Shown: piece after piece, positions 15,742 to 24,567 of the stretch | Numbering within the stretch: position 1 is the stretch's first letter | Layout: the number at the start of each line of letters is the position of its first letter | Assembly: GCA_041987425.1 (NCBI GenBank) | Contig: JBHIWP010000001.1 | Span: forward strand, 1 to 64,000 | Length of the DNA stretch: 64,000 nt | From: Leptofilum sp041987425 | Lineage (GTDB): Bacteria; Chloroflexota; Anaerolineae; Promineifilales; Promineifilaceae | Reading direction: 5' to 3' | Made by a program: the position numbers and the translations under genes | The notes under the pieces: model-generated | Databases searched by the model: none | The model's input: only the letters and a program-made list of their open reading frames with translations | What the model was told of the DNA's origin: nothing

Positions 15742-18017
15742 TGAACGACCTTCAGTTGCGCCCTGCCCAAGAAAAGATTTTAGAATATGAAAACGGCCGT
15801 ATGGCCATCAGTGCCGTGCCGGGGAGCGGGAAAACATTTACCCTCTCTCTGCTGGCGGCGAAGTTGATTCGGGACGGCCGTATCGACCCCAACCAGCAGC
15901 AAATCCTCGTCGTCACCTACCTGAACGCCAGCGTGGACAACTTCAAGGTGCGCATTCGCCAGCGGCTGGAAGCGGAAGACCTGCTGCCAGTTGGCTTTGA
16001 CGTGCGCACCCTGCACAGCCTGGCGTTAGAGATCGTGCGCACCGCCAACAGTGGGCTGACCGAAGACAGCAGCCCGGTGGTGCTGGATGAAGGACAGGCC
16101 AACCACTTTCTGGCTCGCGCCGTGGATGGCTGGATCGAAGCCCATCCCGGTGAATGGAGCCAGTTTCTGCCCGATGATTCGCCGCAAACGCGCGCCCGCT
16201 GGCGGGACGTAACGCAGCGCATGGCTAAGTCGTTCATACGTGCGGCGAAGAATGAACGGTACCGGCCAGAACAAATTCTGCAAAAGCTGGAAAGCGGCAA
16301 TTTTCCAGCCAATGCTGATCTGCAAGCACCAATTGACGAAGCGCCGCTACTTTGGATGATGGGCGGGATATACGGCCGTTATCAAACCATCCTGGACCGG
16401 CAAGGCGCCCTGGACTTTGACGACCTCATTTGGCAGGCGGTAGAACTGCTGGACCAGCGTGCTGGGCTGGTCGAGCAACTGCGGCGGCGCTGGCCCTACG
16501 TGCTGGAAGACGAAGCGCAGGACAGCGTTCCGCTGCAAGAAGCACTTATCAGCCGCCTGACGGGGCCAGACGGCAACTGGGTGCGCGTTGGTGACCCCAA
16601 CCAGGCGATCACCAGCACCTTCACCGCCGCCCACCCCCGCTTCTTCAATGCCTTTGCCGACCGGCCCGATGTGCGCTCGCTGCCCCTGCCCAACAGCGGC
16701 CGCAGCGCCCCGCTCATCATCGGCGCGGCTAACGCGCTGCTGCACTGGGTGATGGACAAGCACCCCGTGCCCGAAGTGCAAACAAGCACCTTTCGCCGCC
16801 AAAACATCGAACCAACGCCACCGGGCGATGCCCAGCCTAACCCGCCGGACAGCGAAGCCAACATTCGCATTCGCGTCTACAAACACCGCGAGGATGAAGA
16901 GCTGCCAAAGGTAGCCAAACTTGCCGTTCGCTACACGCAGAACCGCCCAGATCACACCGTCGCCATCCTGGTGCCTACCAATAATCTCGGCTACCAGATT
17001 GCTGAGCACCTGGACGAACTGGATGCCGATTACGATAACCTGCTGCGCGGCGGCACGCGCGAGCGCGAAATCGCTGCCGCCATGCACGCCGTCCTCACCG
17101 TGTTGGCCGATCCGCTGGACACCAAAGCCATCACCGCCGCCCACGCCAGCCTGCACACCCTGGGGCACCCGGCCGCCCTGCTGCCGGATGAGGAGCTAGA
17201 GCAGTTCCACACCCTCCTGCGCAGCGTTCACCAGCCGGAATGGCTGCTTTATCCGCACCACGAAGATGAGGTTGTTCAGGCGCTGCCTGCCGGGGTGGCT
17301 ACCGAAACGCAAACCCAGGTGGCGGCTCGATTTGGCGCTTTTTTGCGCGAGCTGCTGGCGTTACGGCCGTTACCCATCGATGATCTCGCCCTGGCCCTGG
17401 GAGATGAACTGTTCGCCTGGGGCGACGTGCACGAAGGTGACCTGGCCATTGCCTACCAGATTGCCACGCTGCTGCGCCAGTGGCGCGACAGCCAGCCGGA
17501 CTGGCGGCTGCCGGAGCTGGTAGCCGAGCTGGGCAACATCGTCACGGGGCGGCGCAGCCTGCCCATCAGCGGCCCTACTGACTTTGGCTACGAGCCGGTG
17601 CCGGGGCGTGTGACCCTCACCACGCAGCACAGCGCCAAGGGGCTGGAGTGGGACGCAGTCTTCATGATTGGTGTGGATGGCTATTGGATTCCCAGTAATC
17701 TGGATTCGTATTTTTTGGGCGTTAGCGACATTTTGGGCGGCGATCCCACGGCCGAAGTGGTGGCCCAGTTACGCTATTTGATGGAGGGTGATGCGGGAAT
17801 TTATGACGGCCGTACCGCCACCGAATCGGCCCATATCGACATCATCGCTGAGCGGCTGCGCCTGCTCTACGTAGGCATCACCCGCGCCCGCCGCTTCTTG
17901 CAGCTCAGCCGCAGCCGCGCCACCCGCAGCTACAACAAAGAACGCGACGCCGAACCCGCCACCGTGATGGGAGTGCTGTACCGCTACTTGCAGGAAAGTG
18001 AGGGGAGTGAAAAGTAG
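15741..18017 (+). CDS. UvrD/Rep-like superfamily 1 DNA helicase
   Basis: A 758-residue ATP-dependent helicase. Walker A is AVPGSGKTFTLS (residue ~28), Walker B/motif II appears as VLEDEAQD, motif III as RVGDPNQAIT, motif V as TTQHSAKGLEWDAVF and motif VI as RLLYVGITRARR with its arginine finger. The order and spacing are those of UvrD/Rep/PcrA helicases, which unwind duplex DNA 3'-5' in repair or replication restart. DEAQD in place of DEAD/DEGQD-type motifs is normal for the group. The region between motifs III and V holds the long 2B-like insertion. It has no obvious operon partner. Its closest relatives are unnamed UvrD-family proteins rather than UvrD itself. Confidence 0.9.
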   Translation: MNDLQLRPAQEKILEYENGRMAISAVPGSGKTFTLSLLAAKLIRDGRIDPNQQQILVVTYLNASVDNFKVRIRQRLEAEDLLPVGFDVRTLHSLALEIVRTANSGLTEDSSPVVLDEGQANHFLARAVDGWIEAHPGEWSQFLPDDSPQTRARWRDVTQRMAKSFIRAAKNERYRPEQILQKLESGNFPANADLQAPIDEAPLLWMMGGIYGRYQTILDRQGALDFDDLIWQAVELLDQRAGLVEQLRRRWPYVLEDEAQDSVPLQEALISRLTGPDGNWVRVGDPNQAITSTFTAAHPRFFNAFADRPDVRSLPLPNSGRSAPLIIGAANALLHWVMDKHPVPEVQTSTFRRQNIEPTPPGDAQPNPPDSEANIRIRVYKHREDEELPKVAKLAVRYTQNRPDHTVAILVPTNNLGYQIAEHLDELDADYDNLLRGGTREREIAAAMHAVLTVLADPLDTKAITAAHASLHTLGHPAALLPDEELEQFHTLLRSVHQPEWLLYPHHEDEVVQALPAGVATETQTQVAARFGAFLRELLALRPLPIDDLALALGDELFAWGDVHEGDLAIAYQIATLLRQWRDSQPDWRLPELVAELGNIVTGRRSLPISGPTDFGYEPVPGRVTLTTQHSAKGLEWDAVFMIGVDGYWIPSNLDSYFLGVSDILGGDPTAEVVAQLRYLMEGDAGIYDGRTATESAHIDIIAERLRLLYVGITRARRFLQLSRSRATRSYNKERDAEPATVMGVLYRYLQESEGSEK

Positions 18018-18162
18018 AAAGTAAGTAGTGAAACGTGGGTGACCCGTCTTCGCTCTTGATGAGAACGTGTTGGTTCAAGTTCCTCTCTAAAGACAAGAGG
18101 TATTGACGCGGTCACCGTACATGTAGACCGACATTAGAACCGACTTGGCCGCCTCCCACAAT

Positions 18163-19275
18163 TTAAGCCGATTGTACTCTGGGGAATAACTCCGGCCGCA
18201 TCGCCGCCATGCGCAGCATTTGCCGGATGTGTCGCGCTGTAATAACGCCCACGATATCGCCAAACTCAACCACCGGGAGCGCACTTAACCCCTCATGGCT
18301 CATCCGCTGCTGCACATCATACAAATCCGAGGTCAGCGACACAGGCTGTATGTTTCGCGCCATTGTTGCCGCCACGGTTTGGTCTGAACTGCCCCGCTCC
18401 AGGGCATTTGTCAACCGCTGCTGATCCAAAAAGCCCACATAGCTGCCAAAATGGGAAACGGGGAAGTCCGTGACGCCACGCGCCATCCAGGTAGCTGCGT
18501 CACGCAAGCTGTCGTCAGGCTGCAAGACGGGAATCCGGTTAGAGTACGCCTGCTGCACCGTGTAGCCACGCAGTCGCTGGCGGAAACGCACCATTTGTCC
18601 TTCCTGGGTAGCCCCGGTATAGATAAAGATGGCGATTAATACGCTGAAGAACTGGCCGTTTAGCAAGCCATACAGGCCAAATAACACCGCCAGCCCACGT
18701 CCTAAAGTCACGGCAATTTGAGTGGCACGGCCGTAGTCCAGCTTCATCGCTAAGGCAGAGCGCAGCACCCGCCCCCCATCCATGGGAAAAGCCGGAATCA
18801 TGTTAAAAATAGCCAGAATTGCGTTGTAGAAAAAGACGTAAGAAAAAATCGCGCCAAATGACAAAGTGATACCGCCAGTAAGCGGATTGAACAGTGGCAA
18901 ACTAAACAGTATAGCTGCCCCACCCATCAATACAGCCAAAGCAACGTTTACCGCCGGGCCAGCCAGAGCAATAATAAATTCCTGCCTGGGATTATCTGGC
19001 ATGTGGCGCAGCTGGGCTACGCCCCCAATAGGCAGCAGCACAATTCGCTCCACGGGCACGCCGTAGTGCAGAGCGGCAAAGCTATGCCCCAATTCATGCA
19101 GCGTTACCAGCACAAAAAGCAGCGAAATAGCGACGACGCCAAACAGTGCGCCAGACAGTCCGCCGCCAGCCATCACGCCAAACTGAAATGCCGCCCAAAC
19201 CAAAATTAGGGGAAAGGTCAGATGAAGGCGAATGTCAATTCCACGCACAGAAAACAGTTTCAATGAGCTGTTCAT
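18163..19275 (-). CDS. Site-2-protease-family metalloprotease (M50) with CBS domains
   Basis: A 370-residue membrane protein. Zinc-binding HELGHSFAALHYG is near residue 62 and the third ligand motif MDGGRVLRSALAM near residue 165, both in hydrophobic helices, so cleavage would take place inside the membrane. Residues ~240-365 form a pair of CBS domains (for example DSLRDAATWMARGVTDFPV and LSALPVVEFGDIVGVITAR), which usually bind adenine nucleotides and adjust activity. Such SpoIVFB/Rv2625-like proteases cut membrane-bound regulators; the substrate is unknown. The gene is convergent with the helicase gene. Confidence 0.9.
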   Translation of the reverse strand: MNSSLKLFSVRGIDIRLHLTFPLILVWAAFQFGVMAGGGLSGALFGVVAISLLFVLVTLHELGHSFAALHYGVPVERIVLLPIGGVAQLRHMPDNPRQEFIIALAGPAVNVALAVLMGGAAILFSLPLFNPLTGGITLSFGAIFSYVFFYNAILAIFNMIPAFPMDGGRVLRSALAMKLDYGRATQIAVTLGRGLAVLFGLYGLLNGQFFSVLIAIFIYTGATQEGQMVRFRQRLRGYTVQQAYSNRIPVLQPDDSLRDAATWMARGVTDFPVSHFGSYVGFLDQQRLTNALERGSSDQTVAATMARNIQPVSLTSDLYDVQQRMSHEGLSALPVVEFGDIVGVITARHIRQMLRMAAMRPELFPRVQSA

Positions 19276-19580
19276 TTGTTAAGTCCTTTTGCCAAATCGT
19301 AGAAATCTATCAGTTCGATTTCCAAAAACAGAGAAGACACTCTCTGGAAGTTTGTATGTAGACAACGTCTAGCTTAGTGGATCTCCGTTTAAAAGATGTT
19401 AACAGCAAATTAAGGCAAGATGAATGCCACCTGTATGCACCAAATCCGGCCTCGTGTGAAATATCTCACAGCGTCAGCGCCCAATTTCGCCTATTGTATG
19501 TATAGACACAGAACAGAAAGGATGCGAAGCCATCAGACGTTAAGCAGCGTCCTATTGAGCATCAATACGGGAGGTAGCAC
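19276..19580. other. Divergent intergenic region
   Basis: This 305-bp gap separates the M50 protease gene (leftward) from the DUF3307 gene (rightward). Apart from a perfect Crp-type palindrome at 19455-19470 and the ribosome binding site GGGAGGT before 19581, nothing gene-like was seen. Confidence 0.6.
19455..19470 (+). promoter_or_regulatory. Crp/Fnr-type binding site
   Basis: TGTGAAATATCTCACA matches the E. coli Crp consensus half-sites TGTGA and TCACA with the exact six-base spacer. It lies 110 bp upstream of the DUF3307 gene, and the next gene after that encodes a Crp/Fnr-family regulator. Direct or feedback control by that protein is plausible but not shown. Confidence 0.55.
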
Positions 19581-20270
19581 ATGATAATTTCCATGTTTCT
19601 CGCACACCTTGTAGGGGATTATATTTTGCAATGGAATAGTTTGGCGGCCTGGAAGAGCCGAGCACTTGGAGGAGTTATTGCGCACTGCCTGGTTGTGTTT
19701 GCCGTCACCTGGCTCTTTATTTTGCCTTTTGATGCTGGCTGGTGGCCCTGGGTGGTGTTTATCGGGATAACCCACTTCATAATCGATGCCGTTCAGCTGC
19801 GGATCAAGCCGCCCATACCAGCATTGGCTCGTTTTTCGCTCGATCAGCTTGCCCATTTTACCGTAATTACCTTAGCACTTTCAGGCGGGGGTTATTTGGA
19901 ATTGAGCAGCCTATGGCAAAGCGGGCTGGCCTTGCTGCACAGCGACCTGATGCTGGTTTATCTGCTGGGCTATGCCTTTGTGACTATGCCAGCCTGGGTT
20001 CTGGTGAAATTTACGGCTTATGGGCTGGTGCAGGGCGCTCCACCTCAGTTTGGGGACACTAGCAAGTATTTGGGGATTATGGAGCGTCTCTTAATGACAA
20101 CCTTTGTGGCCGTTGGTCAGTATGTCTTGGTTCCGGTTGTTGTCTTGCCCCGGCTGCTTATGGAGTGGCCTCAGGTTTCTCAAGACGAGCGTGCGCCAGT
20201 TTATTTGGCTGAGCTCCTAACCAGCATGATTCTGGCTGTTATCGTAGGAATCTTGTTCAGATTCATTTAA
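19581..20270 (+). CDS. DUF3307 membrane protein
   Basis: A 229-residue integral membrane protein beginning MIISMFLAHLVGDYILQ, the hallmark start of DUF3307, with HFIIDAVQLRIK near residue 65. The two histidine/aspartate pairs (AHLVGDY and THFIIDAVQ) are conserved and look like a metal or catalytic site, though no biochemical role is established for the family. Six or seven hydrophobic helices follow. GGGAGGT precedes the ATG. A hairpin terminator (20281-20306) follows the stop, so the gene may be expressed apart from the Crp-like gene behind it. Confidence 0.85.
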   Translation: MIISMFLAHLVGDYILQWNSLAAWKSRALGGVIAHCLVVFAVTWLFILPFDAGWWPWVVFIGITHFIIDAVQLRIKPPIPALARFSLDQLAHFTVITLALSGGGYLELSSLWQSGLALLHSDLMLVYLLGYAFVTMPAWVLVKFTAYGLVQGAPPQFGDTSKYLGIMERLLMTTFVAVGQYVLVPVVVLPRLLMEWPQVSQDERAPVYLAELLTSMILAVIVGILFRFI

Positions 20271-20280
20271 TAATATTGAT

Positions 20281-20306
20281 AGGCCATCCCTCGAGCGGGA
20301 TGGCCT
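20281..20306 (+). terminator. Hairpin after the DUF3307 gene
   Basis: AGGCCATCCC (20281-20290) pairs perfectly with GGGATGGCCT (20297-20306) around a 6-base loop, ten bases after the stop codon. The following bases are only mildly T-rich, so termination may be partial. Confidence 0.6.
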
Positions 20307-20399
20307 TCCTAGCTGCTCTAACTCTTTTCGGGAGGTATCAATATGAGCTACCAAGCAATTTATCGGCCAGTTGTATCGATCCGAAGGGAGGCTCCAGCC

Positions 20400-21086
20400 A
20401 TGAACATGATCCGATTTTTAGAGGATATTCCCTTATTTCAGGGATTATCCACCTCACAATTACAATCTATTTCCCAGGACGTTCAGCCTCGTAAATTTGG
20501 TCAGGGGGAAATCATCTTTCGCGAAGGCGATCCGGGGCAAACGGTGTACCTGGTGCAGTCTGGTCAGGTGCGAATCTACGTAAATGGTTTAGACGGCAGC
20601 GAAACCTCTGTGATTTTGTTTGGCCGTCCTGGCGATATGTTTGGGGAGCTGGCGGTAATCGACGGTTTGCCGAGATCGGCAACGGCCGTTGCCCTGGACA
20701 ACACATTGCTATACACCATTAGCCGAGAAAGTTTTCGGCAGCACATGCAGCGCTTTCCCCAGCTGGCGCTAAACTTTATGAAGGAGCTGACCCACCGGGT
20801 ACGCTACAACACGCGCCAGATGGACAGTCTGGCTTCGCTGCCGGTATCGCAAAGGCTGGCCCGCAAACTGCTGGAGCTGGCTCAGGATTACGGCCGTGTC
20901 GAAGCGGATAGCGTCATCATCGACATGACGCTTACGCAAACCAACCTGGCCAGCCTCATTGGGGCCACCCGCGAGAGCACAAATAAGATCCTGCGCGACT
21001 TCCGCGAACGGTGCCTGATCTGGTTTGAAAACGGCCGTATCACCATTCTAGACGCCGATGCGCTGCGCGCAGAAGTAACAGCATAA
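20400..21086 (+). CDS. Crp/Fnr-family transcriptional regulator
   Basis: A 228-residue regulator. Residues ~5-120 form the cyclic-nucleotide-binding jelly roll (FREGDPGQTVYLVQSGQVRI, GDMFGELAVIDGLPRSATAV). The FGELAVIDG-x4-SATA segment resembles the cAMP-contacting PBC of Crp. A long dimerisation helix follows, then a winged helix with the recognition segment TLTQTNLASLIGATRESTNKILRDF. No cysteine cluster is seen, so an Fnr-type iron-sulfur sensor is unlikely. The ATG at 20400 has GGGAGG upstream; another in-frame ATG at 20343 also has GGGAGGT but adds 19 residues not typical of the family. A perfect Crp-type site lies at 19455-19470. Confidence 0.9.
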   Translation: MNMIRFLEDIPLFQGLSTSQLQSISQDVQPRKFGQGEIIFREGDPGQTVYLVQSGQVRIYVNGLDGSETSVILFGRPGDMFGELAVIDGLPRSATAVALDNTLLYTISRESFRQHMQRFPQLALNFMKELTHRVRYNTRQMDSLASLPVSQRLARKLLELAQDYGRVEADSVIIDMTLTQTNLASLIGATRESTNKILRDFRERCLIWFENGRITILDADALRAEVTA

Positions 21087-21114
21087 CAAACCGATGACTT
21101 GTGCGGCACAAAGT

Positions 21115-21223
21115 GGAGAACAAAAAGTTTTTAGAAATAGATTCAGTCTAAATTTGCTTTTGTTCTCCTTAACGTAAACCATCGATAACCTATAAGTTAT
21201 CAAATTTCTTTTTGCGGTTTACG
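21115..21223 (+). repeat. Double-hairpin intergenic element, copy 3
   Basis: GGAGAACAAAAAG pairs with CTTTTGTTCTCC, followed by CGTAAACC and GGTTTACG. In this copy the second hairpin contains an extra perfect inner stem GATAAC/GTTATC. It lies between the Crp-like gene and the convergent ATP-grasp gene, so it is the only copy between convergent genes. Confidence 0.85.
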
Positions 21224-21239
21224 AAGCCATCGGCCAATT

Positions 21240-22298
21240 CTACTCCCCTAGTCCATACCGCCCCGCTGCTTCATCCAAGATTTGATTCACCAATGTTTCG
21301 TAGCTCCATCCCCCTGCTTTGGCTTCAATACACAAATCAGAATATTCAGGATTCAGCCCCGGCAGTGGATTAATCTCCAAAATGTATGGCTTGTTGTTGT
21401 CGTGAGCGTCCAGACGGAAGTCTACACGCGCCACATCCAAACATCCCGTTACACGAAACGTAGCGGCCGTCAGCCAGTTCAGTTCTTCTAACATTTCCTC
21501 GCTAATAGGTGCGGGACAGAGATAGTGAAACTCGTGAGCCAGTTCGGTCTTAATACGGCTGGTATAAACGCCCCCCTCTTCCTCTGGGTATCGGCTCATA
21601 TCCACCTCTAGGGGGGGCAAAAAGTGCAGCCCACGTGACAGCCGGGGCGCTTCTTCATCATCTGGCAGCCGCCAGGCCACTGGAGAGGTGAGATTCCCTA
21701 CAACGCCTACGGTAATTTCCCGTCCGTCAATAAAGTGCTCAGCCAACACGGGTTGGTCATAGCGGTCAAAAAGGCGGCGCAACTGTGTCCGCAGCTGGTC
21801 TTCATTTTGCACAATGGAGTCGCTGCTTACGCCCATTCCGGTTCCTTCGCGGCTTGGCTTTACAAAAATTGGAAAGCGCATTTGGGGATCAAGCGGCTCG
21901 TTTACCCGCTCAAAAACCTGAAAGGCGGGCGTAGGCAGATCATGATAAGTCAAAACCCGCTTCGTCATAGGCTTGTCCAGCGTCAGGGCCAAAGTAAGCA
22001 CCTGAGAACCGGTGTAAGGCAATCGCAGCATCTCCAAAATTGCGGGCACATGGGACTCACGCGAATCGCCTACATGGCCCTCGCAAATGTTGAAACAGAT
22101 ATCTGGCCGCCACTTTGTAAGCTCTTGAATCAGTCGAGCATCACCCTCAATAAAGTTGACCTCATGCCCATAGGAACGGAGGGCGGCCATAATGGCCTCA
22201 ATGGTTGTTTCACTGTCCAAATCATCCCAATGGTCGGGCGAGATGCCGGGCCAAGTAGGTGCATTCTTTTGAAGATTAGCCAATAATGCAACGCGCAT
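21240..22298 (-). CDS. D-alanine-D-alanine-ligase-like ATP-grasp protein
   Basis: A 352-residue protein of the ATP-grasp superfamily. The N-terminal domain has the Ddl-like CFNICEGHVGDSRESHVPAI, with SREShVPAILE corresponding to the serine/glutamate region of D-Ala-D-Ala ligases. The central ATP-grasp fold shows FPIFVKPSREGTGMGVSSDS and the C-terminus carries the metal-binding ARVDFRLD and LEINPLPGLNPEYSD. It should join an amino acid to another amine or carboxyl group using ATP. Its divergent N-terminus and lone position suggest it is not the cell's main Ddl. AAGGGGAAAAG lies upstream of the ATG. Confidence 0.87.
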   Translation of the reverse strand: MRVALLANLQKNAPTWPGISPDHWDDLDSETTIEAIMAALRSYGHEVNFIEGDARLIQELTKWRPDICFNICEGHVGDSRESHVPAILEMLRLPYTGSQVLTLALTLDKPMTKRVLTYHDLPTPAFQVFERVNEPLDPQMRFPIFVKPSREGTGMGVSSDSIVQNEDQLRTQLRRLFDRYDQPVLAEHFIDGREITVGVVGNLTSPVAWRLPDDEEAPRLSRGLHFLPPLEVDMSRYPEEEGGVYTSRIKTELAHEFHYLCPAPISEEMLEELNWLTAATFRVTGCLDVARVDFRLDAHDNNKPYILEINPLPGLNPEYSDLCIEAKAGGWSYETLVNQILDEAAGRYGLGE

Positions 22299-22344
22299 AT
22301 TTTTTCTTTTCCCCTTTTAAAATAGTTAATATACCCATTATAAA

Positions 22345-22377
22345 ACCCCATTCTCGGCAGAGAGCTGAGAATGGGGT
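22345..22377. other. Hairpin between divergent genes
   Basis: ACCCCATTCTCGGC (22345-22358) pairs with GCTGAGAATGGGGT (22364-22377) over 14 bp with one G-U pair and a 5-base loop. It lies in the leader of the ATP-grasp gene and upstream of the YceI gene. Because both genes point away from it, it cannot be a normal gene terminator. Confidence 0.45.
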
Positions 22378-22468
22378 CCAGGCTTTACTTTTTGTCAGTT
22401 GTGCGCACAGTATAAAATAAAAGAATCATGCTGTCTATATATTTAAAACAAAAGCGGAGTAAGTATTC

Positions 22469-23158
22469 ATGAGAGACAAAACATTGGCTGGCGGTCTGGT
22501 AATTACGGCCGTCGGCGTTCTTCTCCTCACAGCGGTCTGGCTGCTCTTTTTGCAACCGGCCCGCACACCAATTAATCCCGCTACTGCCATCCCTGTCTCA
22601 GTTGAAGGCAATGGTGGCCTCTATACCATCTTTGAAATTGTGCCAGAGCTATCTTCTGTCACTTTCTCGCTGGATGAGACTTTGCGCGGTCTGCCCACCA
22701 CCGCTGTAGGCAGCAGCCATCAGGTAGCCGGACAAGTGGCCGTTGATTTTTCTAATCCTGCGGCCAGCCAAATTGGACCTATCGTCATAAATGCCCGCAC
22801 GTTGCAAACAGACAATGAATTCCGAAATAATGCCATCCATGGCTTCATTTTGGACACCGAAGCTCATGAGTTTATAACTTTTACTCCAACTAAAATTAGC
22901 GATCTGCCCAAAGAGTTTATACCGGATGAACCTGTTATCGTGCAAATTGAAGGCGATCTAACAATCCGAGAATTAACGCGGCCGGTAACCTTTACTGCAA
23001 CAATTACGCCCAACGGCCGTTCCCAGTTAACAGGGGCAGCCACGGCCCACATCTTGCGCAGTGATTTCGATCTGCAAATCCCCAATGCGCCTGGAGTAGC
23101 AAACGTAAGCCAGGAAGTCAAATTAACCATCAACTTCGTCGCCAGATTGAAGGAGTAA
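22469..23158 (+). CDS. YceI-family lipid-binding protein with N-terminal membrane anchor
   Basis: A 229-residue protein. Residues 8-30 form one membrane helix without an obvious signal-peptidase site, so it probably remains anchored facing outward. From residue ~55 it is a YceI lipocalin-like barrel: IVPELSSVTFSLDETLRG, GQVAVDF, the RNNAIHGFILDTEAHEFITF region and the C-terminal DLTIRELTRPVTF. YceI proteins bind polyprenoid or other lipophilic molecules; the ligand is unknown here. CGGAGTAAG precedes the ATG. A candidate structured RNA and strong terminator follow. Confidence 0.88.
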   Translation: MRDKTLAGGLVITAVGVLLLTAVWLLFLQPARTPINPATAIPVSVEGNGGLYTIFEIVPELSSVTFSLDETLRGLPTTAVGSSHQVAGQVAVDFSNPAASQIGPIVINARTLQTDNEFRNNAIHGFILDTEAHEFITFTPTKISDLPKEFIPDEPVIVQIEGDLTIRELTRPVTFTATITPNGRSQLTGAATAHILRSDFDLQIPNAPGVANVSQEVKLTINFVARLKE

Positions 23159-23248
23159 TTCACTTTAGTTAGTCAAAAGTACTGTGAAAACGAAATGAGA
23201 GGGGATGACAAAACAAAAAAGATGGTGTAGACTAATAGCAGGTTTGAT

Positions 23249-23460
23249 CAGTTTAGGCCTGAGGAAAGAACTCCTCCCCCAAACTGGCACGAGAGAAACG
23301 CGACTGGAACAAGCTGGTCAAACTCACAGTTGAGCCGTTGGCGAAAGCCACCCTCCTCCTCAGGTCTTTGGCAAAAACTGGACTGCTCGATGCACACCCC
23401 TCCTGGTGCATGAGCAAAAGATAAGACCGCTCTCTTCTTACGAAGGGAGCGGTTTTAATT
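23249..23460 (+). ncRNA. Candidate structured non-coding RNA
   Basis: Several helices can be drawn by eye. A long-range closing stem joins CAGTTT (23249-23254) to AAACTG (23375-23380) and GGCCTGAGGA (23256-23265) to TCCTCAGGTC (23357-23366). Inside it are CTCA/TGAG around a 4-base loop (23323-23334) and TGGC-GAAA-GCCA with a GNRA tetraloop (23339-23350). Behind it is a 10-bp stem with one bulge (23385-23415), then the terminator. This density of pairing, purine-rich single strands such as GAGGAAAGAAC, and a closing terminator are typical of a stable RNA. I could not match it to RNase P, tmRNA, 6S, SRP RNA or a known riboswitch. The 5' end is unknown. Confidence 0.5.
23426..23460 (+). terminator. 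Strong Rho-independent terminator
   Basis: ACCGCTCTCTTC (23426-23437) pairs with GAAGGGAGCGGT (23442-23453) over 12 bp with one G-U pair and a TTAC loop, followed by TTTTAATTTT. It ends transcripts from the YceI side and the candidate RNA, and could also work on the opposite strand for the TSUP gene. Confidence 0.88.
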
Positions 23461-23569
23461 TTCAGTCGGTATTAATTGTTACTGTGCTGCCCTAAATACA
23501 GTCTCTCAAAATGAGCTACTGTGTAATCGCAAAAAGTCTTTGCAGAAAAACGATGGGCGTTTGGGCCGA

Positions 23570-24346
23570 TTACTGGAACAGTTGGGCAACCCAGGCAAAC
23601 AGCCCTAGCAATTGGGCCGCCGAAACAGCCACCACCGCAATCAGCAGCCAGCGAACAAAGTTTGCCCCACGCTCTACCGCCATGCGGGCCGCAGCCAATG
23701 CGCCCAAGGAGTTGCCTACGGCCAACAACAACCCCATTCCCCACAGTACCTGGTCATTTAGCATGAATACCACTAGGGCAGAGAGGGTGAAGGCCAACAC
23801 AATCAGTACCTTTATGGCGTTCGCCCGTACCAGATCGTAGCCGACGCTCAACACCAAACCGGCCAACAGGAAAATTCCTACGCCTGCCTGCAAAAATCCA
23901 CCGTACACGCCAATAATGAAGAATATAATGAGCTGAAACAGAGACGGCCGTTTCGCCATCTTCTCTAATTCCCCCTGCAGCCACTGTTTAGGCCGGAGCA
24001 AAATTACAAAGAGCATCACCACCATGAGCACGCCAATAGCCTGCCGCATCAACTCCTCATCCAGACCAACCGCAATCTGCGCCCCAATAATTGAGCCAAT
24101 AACAGCCGGCAGCGACAAGATGAGCCCCCCGCGCACATCCAGCATTTTCTGCCGGCGAAAGCTTTCTACTGAAACAATATTTTGGAACAGAACCCCGACC
24201 CGGTTGGTGCCGTTTGCTACATTAGCGGGAATGCCTAAGAAGATGAGCAGGGGGAGCGTGATGAGGGAGCCGCTGCCTGCTAACGTGTTAATAAACCCAG
24301 ACCCAAACCCGGCAGCCAGCACCGCCAGATAGATATACCATTCCAT
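23570..24346 (-). CDS. TSUP-family (TauE/SafE) membrane permease
   Basis: A 258-residue protein with about eight hydrophobic helices. The family pattern GFGSGFINTLAGSGSLITLP opens the N-terminal repeat and GVYGGFLQAGVGIFLLAGL opens the second half, reflecting the internal duplication of TauE/SafE permeases. Members export sulfite or sulfoacetate, or move other organic anions; the substrate cannot be assigned. The ATG at 24346 is chosen because AGGAG lies eight bases upstream; a GTG three codons earlier touches that AGGAG directly. It converges with the YceI gene across the candidate RNA. Confidence 0.87.
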   Translation of the reverse strand: MEWYIYLAVLAAGFGSGFINTLAGSGSLITLPLLIFLGIPANVANGTNRVGVLFQNIVSVESFRRQKMLDVRGGLILSLPAVIGSIIGAQIAVGLDEELMRQAIGVLMVVMLFVILLRPKQWLQGELEKMAKRPSLFQLIIFFIIGVYGGFLQAGVGIFLLAGLVLSVGYDLVRANAIKVLIVLAFTLSALVVFMLNDQVLWGMGLLLAVGNSLGALAAARMAVERGANFVRWLLIAVVAVSAAQLLGLFAWVAQLFQ

Positions 24347-24567
24347 CAAAACCACTCCTGACTTTTAAAAAGACAAGCGCAAAGGTGCGCTTTTACCTGT
24401 GCCTGCACTGGTTACCGCTCTGCGCAGAAGTTGATTATAAACGGTCTGCAAAAACAGGCGATTGTTTAAGCGAAGAGATTCGTTGTTTAGCTACATTCAT
24501 GATAAAAACAGGCTAAGTGGACGATTGCAGCAAGCGCATCAGCGCGTAGCGTGTTGGAGGTTGCAGC

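Larger units (their letters stand above)
23159..23569. other. Gene-free region with structured RNA candidate
   Basis: The 411 bp between the YceI gene and the convergent TSUP gene contain no coding frame with family resemblance. They hold a run of nested inverted repeats (23249-23415) and a Rho-independent terminator (23426-23460). Confidence 0.7.

Noticed and set aside
23256..23280. GAGGAAAG resembling the RNase P P4 region
   Set aside because: The expected following bases and the matching 3' conserved segment (ACAGAA-type) are absent, and the whole structure is too short for RNase P RNA.
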